64,000 nt of DNA from CAVTWH01 sp963794685 (GCA_963794685.1 CAWCFK010000004.1:682001-746000); one strand, 5' to 3'. Shown: positions 1 to 8,140, numbered from the stretch's first letter. Notes: generated by a model from the sequence alone, not told the origin. Numbers and translations: made by a program.

Positions 1-1
1 T

Positions 2-1225
2 CGGACGGCCCGTCGGTTGGCCGCCCAGTCGACGTTCTACGCGCGCCGGTTCGCCGCCGCCCAGGTGCAGCCGGACAAGCTGGACGCGCAGACGCTGCGG
101 CGCATTCCGGTGACGGTGAAGGCCGACCTCATCCGCGCGCCAGCCGAATTCCAGTGCGCCGACGCCAGTCGCCACCTGGCCACCAGGACCACCGGCACCA
201 CCGGGCGGCCGGCCGAAATCTGGCTGTCCCGGTACGAGATCGAGCTGTGGTCCGGGGTCGGCGCGCTCGCCGCGCTGCTGCGCAACGACCTGCGCCCGAG
301 CGACCTGATGCAGGTCAACGTCAGCTCCCGGGCCACCGCCTCGGTGCAACTGGACGTGGCCACGCTGAGCCTGCTGCACGCGGGTACCCGCATCCTCGGG
401 CTGGTCCCACCCGACGAGGCGTTGGACAGCCTCGCCGACGGCCAGGTGACTCTGCTCTCGGCGTACCCCAGCTATCTCGGGGAGTTGGAGACCGCGGCCC
501 GGCGGCGGGGGATGGGGCCGGCGGACTTCCCGAGCCTGCGCCGCGTCGATGTCGGCGGCGAGGTGCTCTCGCCGAGCCTGGCCGCGGCGGCCCGGGAGAC
601 TTTCGGGGTATCGGTGGTGAACGACATCTTCGGGATGACCGAGGTGCTCCCGGTCACCGGACGCACCTGTAGTCATCGCCACCTGCACCACGACATCAAC
701 ACCGGCCTGATCGAGTGTCTCGACCTGGACACCGGCGAACTCGCCGTGCCCGGCGCGCTGGCCACCGTGGTGATCACCCCGTTCTTCCCGTACCGGGAGT
801 GCATGCCGGTGTTCCGCTACGACACCCGCGACGTGGTGCGGGTGCTCCCGGACGAGCCGCTCACCTGCGAGCTGGCCGCGATGCCGGCGACCTCCCAGGT
901 GCTGGGCAAGGCCGAGCACCTGCTCCGGCCGGCCGGTCGGGTGATCGCCGCCCGCGAGCTGATCGAGGCGATCGAGGCGCTGCCCACCCGACCCTGGCCG
1001 GCCCGCTACCGGGCCCGGGTCGCCGACGGCCGGCTGGCGCTGGAGCTGCCGGCGTCGACGGTCGCCGACTTCGGGCACGCCGCCACCCTCGCCCACCTCG
1101 CCGAACGTGGCCTCGACGTGGACCTGACCGTGGTCTCCGACGAGCTGGCCCGCTCCCTCCGACCCACCCGAAGCGACCTGCGGGAAACGACCTTCGCTGC
1201 CCGCCCGGCACTCATCGGAGCCTGA
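2..1225 (+). CDS. AMP-dependent (PaaK/CapK-like) acyl ligase, 5' end outside window
   Basis: Partial gene. The frame is open to the left edge, so the TTG at 17 need not be the start. The protein has a threonine/glycine-rich adenylate-forming P-loop (TRTTGTTGRP, about residues 57-66 counted from position 17), then an IFGMTE stretch resembling the motif that follows the substrate pocket in phenylacetate-CoA ligase-like enzymes, and a C-terminal lobe. Members activate a carboxylate with ATP to an acyl-adenylate and often pass it to CoA or a carrier protein; the substrate cannot be read here. The stop is followed after one base by the ATG of a nine-helix membrane protein, so the two are almost certainly co-transcribed. 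Known: family motif. Inferred: operon link and acyl-activation role. Confidence 0.75.
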   Translation, partial: RTARRLAAQSTFYARRFAAAQVQPDKLDAQTLRRIPVTVKADLIRAPAEFQCADASRHLATRTTGTTGRPAEIWLSRYEIELWSGVGALAALLRNDLRPSDLMQVNVSSRATASVQLDVATLSLLHAGTRILGLVPPDEALDSLADGQVTLLSAYPSYLGELETAARRRGMGPADFPSLRRVDVGGEVLSPSLAAAARETFGVSVVNDIFGMTEVLPVTGRTCSHRHLHHDINTGLIECLDLDTGELAVPGALATVVITPFFPYRECMPVFRYDTRDVVRVLPDEPLTCELAAMPATSQVLGKAEHLLRPAGRVIAARELIEAIEALPTRPWPARYRARVADGRLALELPASTVADFGHAATLAHLAERGLDVDLTVVSDELARSLRPTRSDLRETTFAARPALIGA

Positions 1226-1226
1226 C

Positions 1227-2216
1227 ATGACCAGTAGCGCGGCGCATCTCGCGTACTTCCAGCTCTGGGTGGCGCTGATCGGCTCGATCTCGGTGAGCCT
1301 GGGCGCCTGGTACTACCTGCGCCGGGTACGCCTGGACCGGCCGGCCATCGGCACCTTCAACAGCCGCGACATCGCCGTGCTGTTCGTCGCGCTGGGTACC
1401 CTGCCGGTGTTCTACCTGACCCTGCCCCGGGCGCTGCTGACCACCCTGCTGGCGATCACGTTCTGCGCCTCGGTCTCCATCGGCTTCGGTCCGGTGGTCG
1501 GCCGGGCCGCGGTGTGGCTGGGCATCGGGCTGCTGATCGGCGGCGACATCTGGATCGGCCGGACCATGCTCGGCACGGTCGCCGGCTGGCAGCTCTACTG
1601 GACCTTCAACAGCATCCTGGTCATCCTCGGCGCGATCTCGGTGGCCAACCTGTACGTGCAGGGCGGCATGAAGCTCAAGCACATCTCCTGGCTGGCGCTG
1701 ATCCTGGCTGGCTACGACGCCTTCTTCACGGCCGTGTTCCCGGTGACCGACCAGCTGGTTCAGGAGTTCCTCGGCTACCCGCTCGACCCGTCGGTCGGCA
1801 TGCGCTGGGGCTTCGACAATGCCGCGATCGGCCTGGGCGACCTGCTGGTCTACGCCACCTTCGTGGTCGCCGCCGTCAAGGCATACGGCAGGCGCGCCGG
1901 CTGGCTCGCCTTCACCGTGGTCGTCACCTTCGGTGCGGCCGTACCGGCGCTGGTTCCGCTGCTGATCAACTATGTGAACGCCCGTACCGACACGCTGGTC
2001 CCGGCCCAGACCTGGTTCGGCCCGGTGGCCTTCCTGACCTACCTGTGGCTGCGCCGTACGCACGGCCGCGAGCGCACTGTGGGCGAATTCCTGGCCAGCT
2101 CCGATGTGGTCGCCCGGCCGACGCGCGGCACACCCGACGCGCCCGCCGGCCCGCCGGCCGTTGCGACGCCGACGGTGGCGCAGCCCGCGGAGCCGGTCGC
2201 CGCACCGGCCCCGTGA
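1227..2216 (+). CDS. Presenilin/SPP-like (GxGD) nine-helix membrane protein, candidate intramembrane aspartyl protease
   Basis: 329 aa with about nine hydrophobic segments (roughly 8-30, 47-66, 68-90, 94-112, 124-145, 152-172, 197-217, 225-250, 262-276) and a Pro/Ala-rich tail from about 295. The three signature elements of family A22 occur in order: Tyr163-Asp164 (YD) in the sixth segment, Gly-Leu-Gly-Asp at 202-205 in the seventh, and Pro-Ala-Leu at 240-242. In presenilin and signal peptide peptidase the two aspartates are catalytic and PAL lines the active site. The D164-D205 distance is close to that of SPP; PAL is only 35 residues after D205, shorter than usual. It begins 1 nt after the acyl ligase. 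Seen: motifs and helices. Inferred: protease activity and coupling to the ligase. It could instead be an unrelated polytopic protein with chance motifs. Confidence 0.6.
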   Translation: MTSSAAHLAYFQLWVALIGSISVSLGAWYYLRRVRLDRPAIGTFNSRDIAVLFVALGTLPVFYLTLPRALLTTLLAITFCASVSIGFGPVVGRAAVWLGIGLLIGGDIWIGRTMLGTVAGWQLYWTFNSILVILGAISVANLYVQGGMKLKHISWLALILAGYDAFFTAVFPVTDQLVQEFLGYPLDPSVGMRWGFDNAAIGLGDLLVYATFVVAAVKAYGRRAGWLAFTVVVTFGAAVPALVPLLINYVNARTDTLVPAQTWFGPVAFLTYLWLRRTHGRERTVGEFLASSDVVARPTRGTPDAPAGPPAVATPTVAQPAEPVAAPAP

Positions 2217-2222
2217 CCTCGC

Positions 2223-2280
2223 TACTGTCCGGCGACCCTACCGTCCGGCGACCCTACTGTCCGGCGACCCTACTGTCCGC
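2223..2280. repeat. 16-bp tandem repeat, about 3.6 copies
   Basis: Direct repeats with a 16-bp period, core TACTGTCCGGCGACCC, at 2223-2238, 2239-2254 (one change), 2255-2270 and a partial copy at 2271-2280. A degenerate continuation reads TACTTTCCGGCG before the stop of the next gene. The array lies in the gap between two convergent genes. It has no spacers of the CRISPR kind and no strong hairpin. Confidence 0.8.
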
Positions 2281-2285
2281 TGGTA

Positions 2286-2663
2286 CTACTTTCCGGCGAT
2301 GAAGTGCAGGATCACGTTGTGGACGTGCCGGCACTTCTCGTCGCCGCGGAAGTCCACCTCGTAGGTGTGCGTGCCGACGTGCACGGCGATCGACCCGGAG
2401 GAGAAGAACGAGCCGGCAAAGGACTTGTTCGACACCACGCTCACCGAGCTGATCCGCGAGTACGGGATGCTGGTGATCGCGATCTTCTTCCCCACGAACG
2501 ACTTGTCCTGGATGATCACGCGCCGGTCGGTGAGCCCGAGGAAGCCGGTACCGGCCCCGATCGCGTCGTACACGGCCAGCACGTTCTCGCCGGGCAACAA
2601 CCCACTGACGATCTGGTCGAACTGATCTTTCCGGTCGTACGGCGGCTGCTGAGCCTGCCCCAT
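2286..2663 (-). CDS. Small PH-like (bPH/GRAM-type) domain protein
   Basis: 125 aa, no signal peptide or membrane helix. The centre (about 25-120) looks like a bacterial pleckstrin-homology-like fold: a GLTDRRVII turn at about 43-51, alternating beta strands, and an SSVSVVSNKSF strand typical of YokE/bPH proteins. Such domains are small beta barrels for protein or lipid binding; the partner is unknown. A strong AGGAGG lies 5-8 nt upstream of the ATG, which fixes the start. It converges with the presenilin-like gene across the 16-bp repeat and is transcribed alone. Confidence 0.65.
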   Translation of the reverse strand: MGQAQQPPYDRKDQFDQIVSGLLPGENVLAVYDAIGAGTGFLGLTDRRVIIQDKSFVGKKIAITSIPYSRISSVSVVSNKSFAGSFFSSGSIAVHVGTHTYEVDFRGDEKCRHVHNVILHFIAGK

Positions 2664-2742
2664 CCCGTTCCTCCTACTGCGCCCCCAGGCTGACCCGTCC
2701 GACCGTAGCGAACCCGCGCATCTTTCGCGTGCGCCGCAGGGG

Positions 2743-3153
2743 TCAGCGGACCTCGTTGATGCGGATCAGGCTGCCGGCCGGATCGCGGAAGGCGCAGTCA
2801 CGCACCCCGTACGGCTGCTCGGCCGGTTCCTGGACGACCTCGGCGCCGCTGGCCTGGAGCCGGTCGAAGGTGCCGTCCAGGTCGGGGGTGGCCAGGGTGA
2901 GTGCGGCGTAGGTGCCCTTCGCCATCATCTCGGCGATGGTGCGCCGCTCGTCGTCGGTGACGCCGGGGTCGGCGGCCGGCGGGTGCAGGACGATCGAGGT
3001 GCCCGGCTGGCCGGCGGGTCCGACCGTGATCCAGCGCATCCCGCCGTACCCGACGTCGTTGCGGACCTCGAAGTCGAGGGCGTCGCGGTAGAAGGCCAGC
3101 GAGGCGTCCGGGTCGTTGTGCGGCAGGAAGGTGTAGTGAATGGTGATTTCCAT
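2743..3153 (-). CDS. VOC (glyoxalase/bleomycin-resistance-like) protein
   Basis: 136 aa, one full VOC unit (two beta-alpha-beta-beta-beta modules). The N-terminal HYTFLPHNDPDASLAFYRDAL element is followed by the late AFRDPAGSLIRINEV strand, where the VOC C-terminal metal ligand Glu would be (E134). Members bind a metal and act as lyases, dioxygenases or binding proteins for small toxic molecules; the substrate is not evident. The gene starts 4 nt after the stop of the upstream AraC-type regulator on the same strand, so they form an operon. AraC-VOC pairs are common in actinobacteria and are usually self-contained regulatory/detoxification units (inferred). Confidence 0.8.
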   Translation of the reverse strand: MEITIHYTFLPHNDPDASLAFYRDALDFEVRNDVGYGGMRWITVGPAGQPGTSIVLHPPAADPGVTDDERRTIAEMMAKGTYAALTLATPDLDGTFDRLQASGAEVVQEPAEQPYGVRDCAFRDPAGSLIRINEVR

Positions 3154-3157
3154 GCGA

Positions 3158-3607
3158 TCACGCTAGCTGCGGCTGGCCGGCCGGTGCTTCTCGATTCCTG
3201 ACCGGCCTGGTCACCTGTTTCGCCAGGCACGAGGGCACCCCTTCGGCCGCGCGGGCCGACTCCCGCCGGTAGGTGCTCGGCGGCACCCCGACCAGCTCGG
3301 TGAACCGGGTGCTGAAAGTGCCCAGTGACGAACAACCGACCGCGAAACAGACCTCGGTGACGCTCAGGTCGCCACGGCGCAGCAAGGCCATCGCCCGCTC
3401 GATCCGCCGGGTCATCAGGTAGCTGTACGGCGCCTCGCCGTAGGCGATCTTGAACTGGCGGCTCAGGTGCCCGGCCGACATGCTCACCCCACGGGCGAGC
3501 GCCTCCACGTCCAGCGGCTGCGCGTACTCCCGGTCGATCCGGTCGCGGACACGGCGCAACCGCACCAGGTCGCTCAGGTGCTGGTCTTCGGCCGGTCTGC
3601 TGCTCAC
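3158..3607 (-). CDS. AraC-family transcriptional regulator
   Basis: 149 aa if started at the GTG at 3605-3607. The frame stays open upstream to 4363, but that part overlaps the divergent sigma gene and lacks AraC features, so the short start is preferred. The protein is essentially one AraC DNA-binding domain with two helix-turn-helix units: about 31-50 (ALARGVSMSAGHLSRQFK) and about 80-105 (SVTEVCFAVGCSSLGTFSTRF), ending in the family motif VGVPPSTYRR. There is no sensory domain, so it may act as a constitutive or stability-controlled regulator. It is co-transcribed with the VOC gene 4 nt downstream and is divergent from the ECF sigma gene at 3718. Confidence 0.8.
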   Translation of the reverse strand: MSSRPAEDQHLSDLVRLRRVRDRIDREYAQPLDVEALARGVSMSAGHLSRQFKIAYGEAPYSYLMTRRIERAMALLRRGDLSVTEVCFAVGCSSLGTFSTRFTELVGVPPSTYRRESARAAEGVPSCLAKQVTRPVRNREAPAGQPQLA

Positions 3608-3717
3608 CCACCCGATGGTGCCACGTCGCACCGGAGTTGCCAGGGCCCCGGGGGCCGAATTGACCGTCGGGAATTTCCGCCGGAATCTGTAACTCGCATC
3701 CCCCGGGAGACACAAGC

Positions 3718-4257
3718 ATGGGTGTGAGGGACGTGAACGAGAACGCGGTCGGGCGGTTCCGCGAGGTTTACGCACGGCACTATCCCGACGTCGTGCGCTA
3801 CGGCCTACGCCGCCTCGATGACCTGACGGCGGCTGAGGAGCTGGCCCAGGAGGTGTTCCTGGTCGCCTGGCGGCGGCGGGTGGAGTTGCCGTCGCGGACG
3901 CTGCCCTGGCTGTACGGGGTGGCGCGGCGCCTGTTGGCCAATCACTGGCGGGCACGGCGGGCGGCGCCGGCGTTCGTGGAGTTGACCGAGACGGCCGCGC
4001 TGGACCGACACGACGGAGTCGTTCGACTGGTCGACGTGCGGTCGGCGCTGTTCCAGCTCTCCGAGGACGATCAGGAAATCCTGCGGCTGGTCGGCTGGGA
4101 ACAGTTGTCGCTGGCGGAGGCCGCGTTGGTGCTGGGCTGTGGTCTGGCCACGGCCAAGGTGCGGTTGCACCGGGCGCGGCGTCGGCTGGCGGAACTGCTC
4201 GCAGAGCAGCGGGTACCGGCGCCCGCAGTCGCTGACGGCGTGGGAGGAGCACGATGA
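3718..4257 (+). CDS. ECF RNA polymerase sigma factor
   Basis: 179 aa with sigma region 2 (about 12-75, including ARHYPDVVRYGLRRL and the AEELAQEVFLVAWRR core-binding/-10 recognition helices) and region 4 (about 110-165, QLSEDDQEILRLVGWEQLSLAEAALVLGC followed by the ATAKVRLHRARRRL recognition helix). It lacks an N-terminal region 1, as expected for group 4. The downstream gene starts at the ATG overlapping its stop (ATGA), so the pair is translationally coupled. That partner has one transmembrane helix and may control it in the manner of an anti-sigma factor (inferred). A weak GGGAGA precedes the ATG. Confidence 0.88.
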   Translation: MGVRDVNENAVGRFREVYARHYPDVVRYGLRRLDDLTAAEELAQEVFLVAWRRRVELPSRTLPWLYGVARRLLANHWRARRAAPAFVELTETAALDRHDGVVRLVDVRSALFQLSEDDQEILRLVGWEQLSLAEAALVLGCGLATAKVRLHRARRRLAELLAEQRVPAPAVADGVGGAR

Positions 4258-5258
4258 GCAGGCAGGTGCGTGACCTAATGGCGGACGCCGACCCGGCTCG
4301 GGGGCGCCCGGTCGGCGCGGGCGATGTCGAGTCGCTGATACGGCTCGGCGGCAGCGACATCACCGACTACGACGACGTGACGCCCCGGTACCGCCGGTCG
4401 TCATGGCCGGTCGCTGCCGTCGTGGCCTGCGTCGCGATGGTTGTCGTGGTGGTGTCGGTCGTGGCGCTGCGACCCGCCGCGCAGTCGCCGGGTTTGCCGG
4501 CGCCGTCGGTGATTCCCGGTACCGAAGCCAGCCCTGCCCATTGTCTGACCCAGCTCGTGGCCGGCCTGCGGCCCGCGTCCTACGACGGGCAGACCGGCCG
4601 GTACGAGTACGTGCACCTGACGGAGAACCTTGGCGACTCGACGGAGATCCCCGGCACGCACGGCATCTTCGCGACAGCGCTGTACCAGGTGGACAGGTCG
4701 CTGTGGCTCGCAGCCGACGGATCCGGCCGGACGCGGGCCACCCCCGGCGCGTCGAGCTTCCCGGACGACCGGTCGCGCAACTTCTACGCCGCGCACCCCG
4801 ACATGCTGCCGACGGCGGGCGTCCCTGAGACGAACGAGGTCCGACCGGGAGAGTTCGCGCTCACTGCGATGCCGGCAGCCGATCCGGCGGCGATGGAGCA
4901 GGCGCTGTACCAGCCTCGGGAGAACGGACCGGCGCAGGCCCTCGTCGGTGTCGCGGATCTCAACCGCACCCGGGTGCTCGATACTGCGCACCGGGCCGCG
5001 GAGTTGCTGTTCCTCGCCGGACTCGACGGGGTGACCTGCCTCGGCGACCGGACCGACCCGGCCGGACGCACGGGTGTGCTGGTGTACGCCGACCGGGGCC
5101 GTGGGCCGCGTCCGAGCCCCGGCGACCAGGGCCGGGAGTACCTGCTTGTCGACCCGCAGACCGGCGACATCCTCGCCAGCGGCGGCGGCAACGCCACCGG
5201 GCCTGTCACCTGGTCCACCGTCTACCTCCAGCGCGGCCACACCGACACGCTCGGGTGA
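4254..5258 (+). CDS. CU044_5270-like membrane-anchored partner of the ECF sigma factor
   Basis: 334 aa. A cytoplasmic N-terminus (about 1-45) precedes one hydrophobic helix (about 51-72, WPVAAVVACVAMVVVVVSVVAL) and a long extracytoplasmic domain. The organisation and residues (LDTAHRAAELLFLAGLDGV, YLLVDPQTGDILASG) resemble the CU044_5270 group often encoded behind ECF sigma genes in actinomycetes. No HxxxCxxC zinc anti-sigma motif is visible, so it is not a standard ZAS anti-sigma factor. Its start overlaps the sigma stop by four bases. Likely role: surface sensor or anti-sigma-like regulator (inferred). Confidence 0.65.
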   Translation: MSRQVRDLMADADPARGRPVGAGDVESLIRLGGSDITDYDDVTPRYRRSSWPVAAVVACVAMVVVVVSVVALRPAAQSPGLPAPSVIPGTEASPAHCLTQLVAGLRPASYDGQTGRYEYVHLTENLGDSTEIPGTHGIFATALYQVDRSLWLAADGSGRTRATPGASSFPDDRSRNFYAAHPDMLPTAGVPETNEVRPGEFALTAMPAADPAAMEQALYQPRENGPAQALVGVADLNRTRVLDTAHRAAELLFLAGLDGVTCLGDRTDPAGRTGVLVYADRGRGPRPSPGDQGREYLLVDPQTGDILASGGGNATGPVTWSTVYLQRGHTDTLG

Positions 5259-5468
5259 CGGCTTTCGAAGTGGATGACGTCGTTGAAGTAGCGCAGGATC
5301 AGCCCATCGACGAAGTTCGCCGGTCGCGTCGGTCGGGAACACGGGCGAGCGGACTGACCAGTTACGATCGTCACGCCCGAGCGCCCGGTCATTGTGGCGG
5401 ATGCGGCGGGACGCGTGGCAGCGGTCAGCGGGCGGCCGCTCCATCGGCGCAGCGATGGAAGGGCGACC

Positions 5469-6074
5469 ATGCCGCTGTTCAACTACCTGAAGACCTACCG
5501 CGATGACCTCGCTCCGCTGCTGCGCACCGGCGAACAGGCGCTGGACATGGCCCCGTTCCAGCCGCCGCTGGCCGGCGACGAGGGTGACTTCGAGCGACCG
5601 GAGCAGTTGCAGGGGCACCTGGAACGCTGGGTACAGCGTCGCAAGCCTGATGTCCCCGGCCCACCGTCCGACCGGCTGCTCAGCTTCGATCCGCTCGACG
5701 GCGTGGAAGTAAACCAGCGTCGGGTGGACCGCCGGATCGGTGGCGAGTCTGCGGCCGGTGCCGCGTCGTCCATCGCCGCCCGGATGCTGGTGGCCCGGAT
5801 GACCTCACAGGGCGTCTTCTACGTGGTGACCGACCGACGCCTGCTGCTGGTGGCGACGCCGGATCTGCAGACCACGACGTTGGTCTTCGAGATTTCGCGT
5901 GACCTGGTGGTCTCCGCCCGACGCGAGCCAAAACCACTCACGCTGCAACTGAGCCGGGTCGTGCTCACCTTCGCGGACGATTCCCGCCTCGCCCTGCTGG
6001 CCGGCTGGTTTCTCGCTGCCGGCCGGGCGAAGACCCTGGTGGCAGCGCTCGCGACGACAACACCCGGGCGATGA
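5469..6074 (+). CDS. Hypothetical PH-like protein of a type VII-type locus
   Basis: 201 aa from the ATG at 5469, which has GGAAGGG upstream; the frame opens earlier but with low-complexity sequence. No signal peptide. The C-terminal half (about 100-180) has QGVFYVVTDRRLLLVATPDL followed by alternating strands, similar to the TDRR turn of bacterial PH/GRAM domains and to the small protein at 2286-2663. The N-terminal half is acidic and not recognised. It precedes two proteins of type VII-substrate type by about 60 nt, so it may be co-expressed. Function unknown. The 210 nt before it (5259-5468) show no gene. Confidence 0.6.
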   Translation: MPLFNYLKTYRDDLAPLLRTGEQALDMAPFQPPLAGDEGDFERPEQLQGHLERWVQRRKPDVPGPPSDRLLSFDPLDGVEVNQRRVDRRIGGESAAGAASSIAARMLVARMTSQGVFYVVTDRRLLLVATPDLQTTTLVFEISRDLVVSARREPKPLTLQLSRVVLTFADDSRLALLAGWFLAAGRAKTLVAALATTTPGR

Positions 6075-6138
6075 CTGCGAGGTAGCGACACGCACGGGGC
6101 AAACGCCGCAACCGCGGCGCACACGGGAGAGGAACAGC

Positions 6139-6501
6139 ATGTCGTTTCGGGTTGAGCCGGACGAACTCGACCGGTTCGCGGTCACCTCGGACCATCGCGG
6201 CACGGAACTCGGGCACATCGCGGACGGGCTGCTCAGCGCCGAAGTGCCGGACGGCGCGTTCGGTCGGATACCGGTGATCAGCAGCCGGGTACACGACGCG
6301 TACCGGGAGCACATCCAGCGCTGCCTGGACGGCGTACGGTCGGCCGAGGCCGGGATGCGCGGCATCGCAACAGCCGTACGCGCAGTCGCCGACAACTACC
6401 GGGCGACCGACGGCGGGACCGCGGACGACCTCACCGAGTTCCACCGCCAGTTCGACGACGTCAGCGTTTCGTTCGCCGGCAACCGGGACGGTGGCTCGTG
6501 A
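6139..6501 (+). CDS. EspC/WXG100-like small helical protein
   Basis: 120 aa, mainly helical, with no signal peptide. The start MSFRVEPDELDRFAVTSDH and spaced hydrophobic residues resemble ESX-secretion-associated EspC-like proteins (a two-helix hairpin with a dimerising face). GERGAG-type Shine-Dalgarno (GGGAGAGG) precedes the ATG. The stop overlaps the GTG start of the WXG100-like gene (GTGA), so they are translationally coupled and probably form a heterodimer or a co-secreted pair (inferred from ESX biology). No ESX core gene (EccC, EccD, MycP) is present in the window. Confidence 0.65.
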   Translation: MSFRVEPDELDRFAVTSDHRGTELGHIADGLLSAEVPDGAFGRIPVISSRVHDAYREHIQRCLDGVRSAEAGMRGIATAVRAVADNYRATDGGTADDLTEFHRQFDDVSVSFAGNRDGGS

Positions 6502-7367
6502 GCACCGCGTACGCCAACGAACTGGAGCAGGCGTTCGGCTCGCTGCCGAGCTGGCTGCAGGCGCCGCTGCGGCCGGTCTTCAACGCCATGAACGAGGGCC
6601 TGGAGTGGGTGGCCGGCGACCCGGACACCCTGGTCGCCGCCGGCGGGCTCTACCTGCAGCTGGGGCAACGCATCCAGGCGCTGGCCGATCAGCAGGCGAC
6701 CGACCGGGCGCAGCTGACCGGGCACTGGGACGGCCAGGCCTACCAGGCGTTCCAGGACAAGATGGCGGGCGTCGAGGCGATCCTCGGCAAGCTCGCCGAG
6801 GCGACCACCCGCACCGACCAGGTGCTCCGGGCCGCTGCGCAGACGGCGGTCGACGCCGCCAATATGATCATCGATCTGATCGTGACGGCGCTGGCCATCC
6901 TGCTCGCCGAGGCGGCGCTGAACCTGGCGCTCTCGGTGATCACGTTCGGCGCGTCGCTTGCCGCCGAGGCGGCGGAGGCGACCGCCACCATGCTCAGCTA
7001 CCTCGCCCGGATCATGCGGGTGGTGGAGAAGGTCGCCCAGGTGCTCGAAAAGATCGCCTCGGTGCTGCGCAAGCTGTCCACCGCCTTCCGCACGGTTGAA
7101 CGCGAGCTCAAAGCGCTGCGGCTACTGCTGGACCTGCTCAAGTCCGCCAAGACCTTCTACCGGGGCGCCGGCCAGTGGGGCACGTACGCCCAGTGGGCGG
7201 CAAAGCATGCCGCCGCCAAGACGGTGACCGGCAAGGGTCTGTCCCTCGCCACCGGCGGCGTGGTGACCATCCCCGGCGCGGCCGGATCCGCATGGGACGC
7301 CGGCAAGGACGGCTACCAGGCGTGGCAGGACTCCGACAAGGCGGTCGCCGCGGCCGAGGACGGCTAG
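6498..7367 (+). CDS. WXG100-like putative type VII secretion substrate with helical extension
   Basis: 289 aa, GTG start overlapping the preceding stop. The first 110 residues form a WXG100-type helical hairpin: GHWDGQAYQAFQ (about 75-86) carries the W-x-G turn, followed by a helix. A hydrophobic stretch follows (about 127-155), then long amphipathic helices (about 160-225) and a small Gly/Ala C-terminus. The C-terminus is not a recognised toxin domain. It ends in a shared CTAG with the convergent YbaB-like gene, the two stop codons overlapping. Likely a secreted or membrane-contacting ESX substrate (inferred); the translocator would have to be encoded elsewhere. Confidence 0.65.
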   Translation: MSTAYANELEQAFGSLPSWLQAPLRPVFNAMNEGLEWVAGDPDTLVAAGGLYLQLGQRIQALADQQATDRAQLTGHWDGQAYQAFQDKMAGVEAILGKLAEATTRTDQVLRAAAQTAVDAANMIIDLIVTALAILLAEAALNLALSVITFGASLAAEAAEATATMLSYLARIMRVVEKVAQVLEKIASVLRKLSTAFRTVERELKALRLLLDLLKSAKTFYRGAGQWGTYAQWAAKHAAAKTVTGKGLSLATGGVVTIPGAAGSAWDAGKDGYQAWQDSDKAVAAAEDG

Positions 7368-8140
7368 CTTTCGGCCAGGTCGTCCAGCCGTTCGGCGAGA
7401 TCGTCCAGCAGCGCCAGCACCGAGTCGAGTCGGGCGTCGAGCGCATCCAACGCCTGGTCGACGCCGGACTCCGCCGGACCCGGTGTCGACCGCAGCGCTT
7501 CGGCGGCCTCAAGCGCTGCGTTGGCCGCGTCGCGGACGTGGCCGGCGAGGCTGTCGCTCGACCCGGCAGCCGGCAGGCGTACCTCGCGGATCAGGCCCGC
7601 GCCGGTGGCCATCACGGTCACCGCGCCGTCGCCGGCCCGCCCCACGACCAACTGGTTGACGAGTTGATCGGCCCGTTCGGTGGCCTCGGCGAGGCGGCTG
7701 GGAAACTCGGCCACCTCGACCCGGAGTCGGGCCAGCGACACCTCCGCCGGACGTGGGTCGGTCACCAGGTCGCCGCCCCGTGGCTGTCCGACGGGCGCGG
7801 CGTCGGTGACCGGCAACAGGGCGCGAACCTGCGGGTCCAGATTGGACAGGAACCCGGCCCGGGCGGCGCGCAGCGCCTCGTCCAGGGTCCGGGCCAGCAG
7901 GTGACCGAGGATGGCGCGGTCCAGCCGCATGGCCCGCGGATCGATCTGCACCGCACTGATCCGCGGCCGGCCGTCGGCCGTCACGGTCACCTCGCCGCCG
8001 GGCGAGGTCGCCACGTAGCTACGGGCCGTCGCGTCGGCGAGCGCCCGCTCGATGCGCCCCAACTGCTCGCCCGCGAGTCTCGCCTGCGCTCGGAGATCGG
8101 TCGGCGCCACCGGGGAATCTGATCCACTGCCGCCGTCCAT
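7364..8140 (-). CDS. Tandem YbaB/EbfC-like DNA-binding-type protein
   Basis: 258 aa from the ATG at 8138-8140. Two repeated YbaB-like units are visible: residues about 15-110 (LRAQARLAGEQLGRIERALAD then GGEVTVTADGRPRISAVQIDP) and about 120-220 (LARLRVEVAEFPSRLAEAT then GDGAVTVMATGAGLIREVRLP). Each is a long helix followed by a beta pair with the V-T-V-x-A-x-G signature. A C-terminal acidic helix follows. YbaB proteins bind DNA as dimers; a tandem copy would be a pseudo-dimer. In actinobacteria such genes often sit with WXG100 genes, as here, where it converges with the substrate gene and shares a CTAG stop overlap. Role: regulator or structural protein of the type VII locus (inferred). Confidence 0.65.
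   Translation of the reverse strand: MDGGSGSDSPVAPTDLRAQARLAGEQLGRIERALADATARSYVATSPGGEVTVTADGRPRISAVQIDPRAMRLDRAILGHLLARTLDEALRAARAGFLSNLDPQVRALLPVTDAAPVGQPRGGDLVTDPRPAEVSLARLRVEVAEFPSRLAEATERADQLVNQLVVGRAGDGAVTVMATGAGLIREVRLPAAGSSDSLAGHVRDAANAALEAAEALRSTPGPAESGVDQALDALDARLDSVLALLDDLAERLDDLAES

Noticed and set aside
2223..2280. Possible CRISPR array
   Set aside because: The 16-bp units are contiguous with no spacers, and no cas gene is near. It is a simple tandem repeat.
3608..4363. Upstream extension of the AraC gene to 401 aa
   Set aside because: It is antisense to the sigma factor and its partner and lacks any domain; the GTG at 3607 gives a normal AraC DNA-binding domain.
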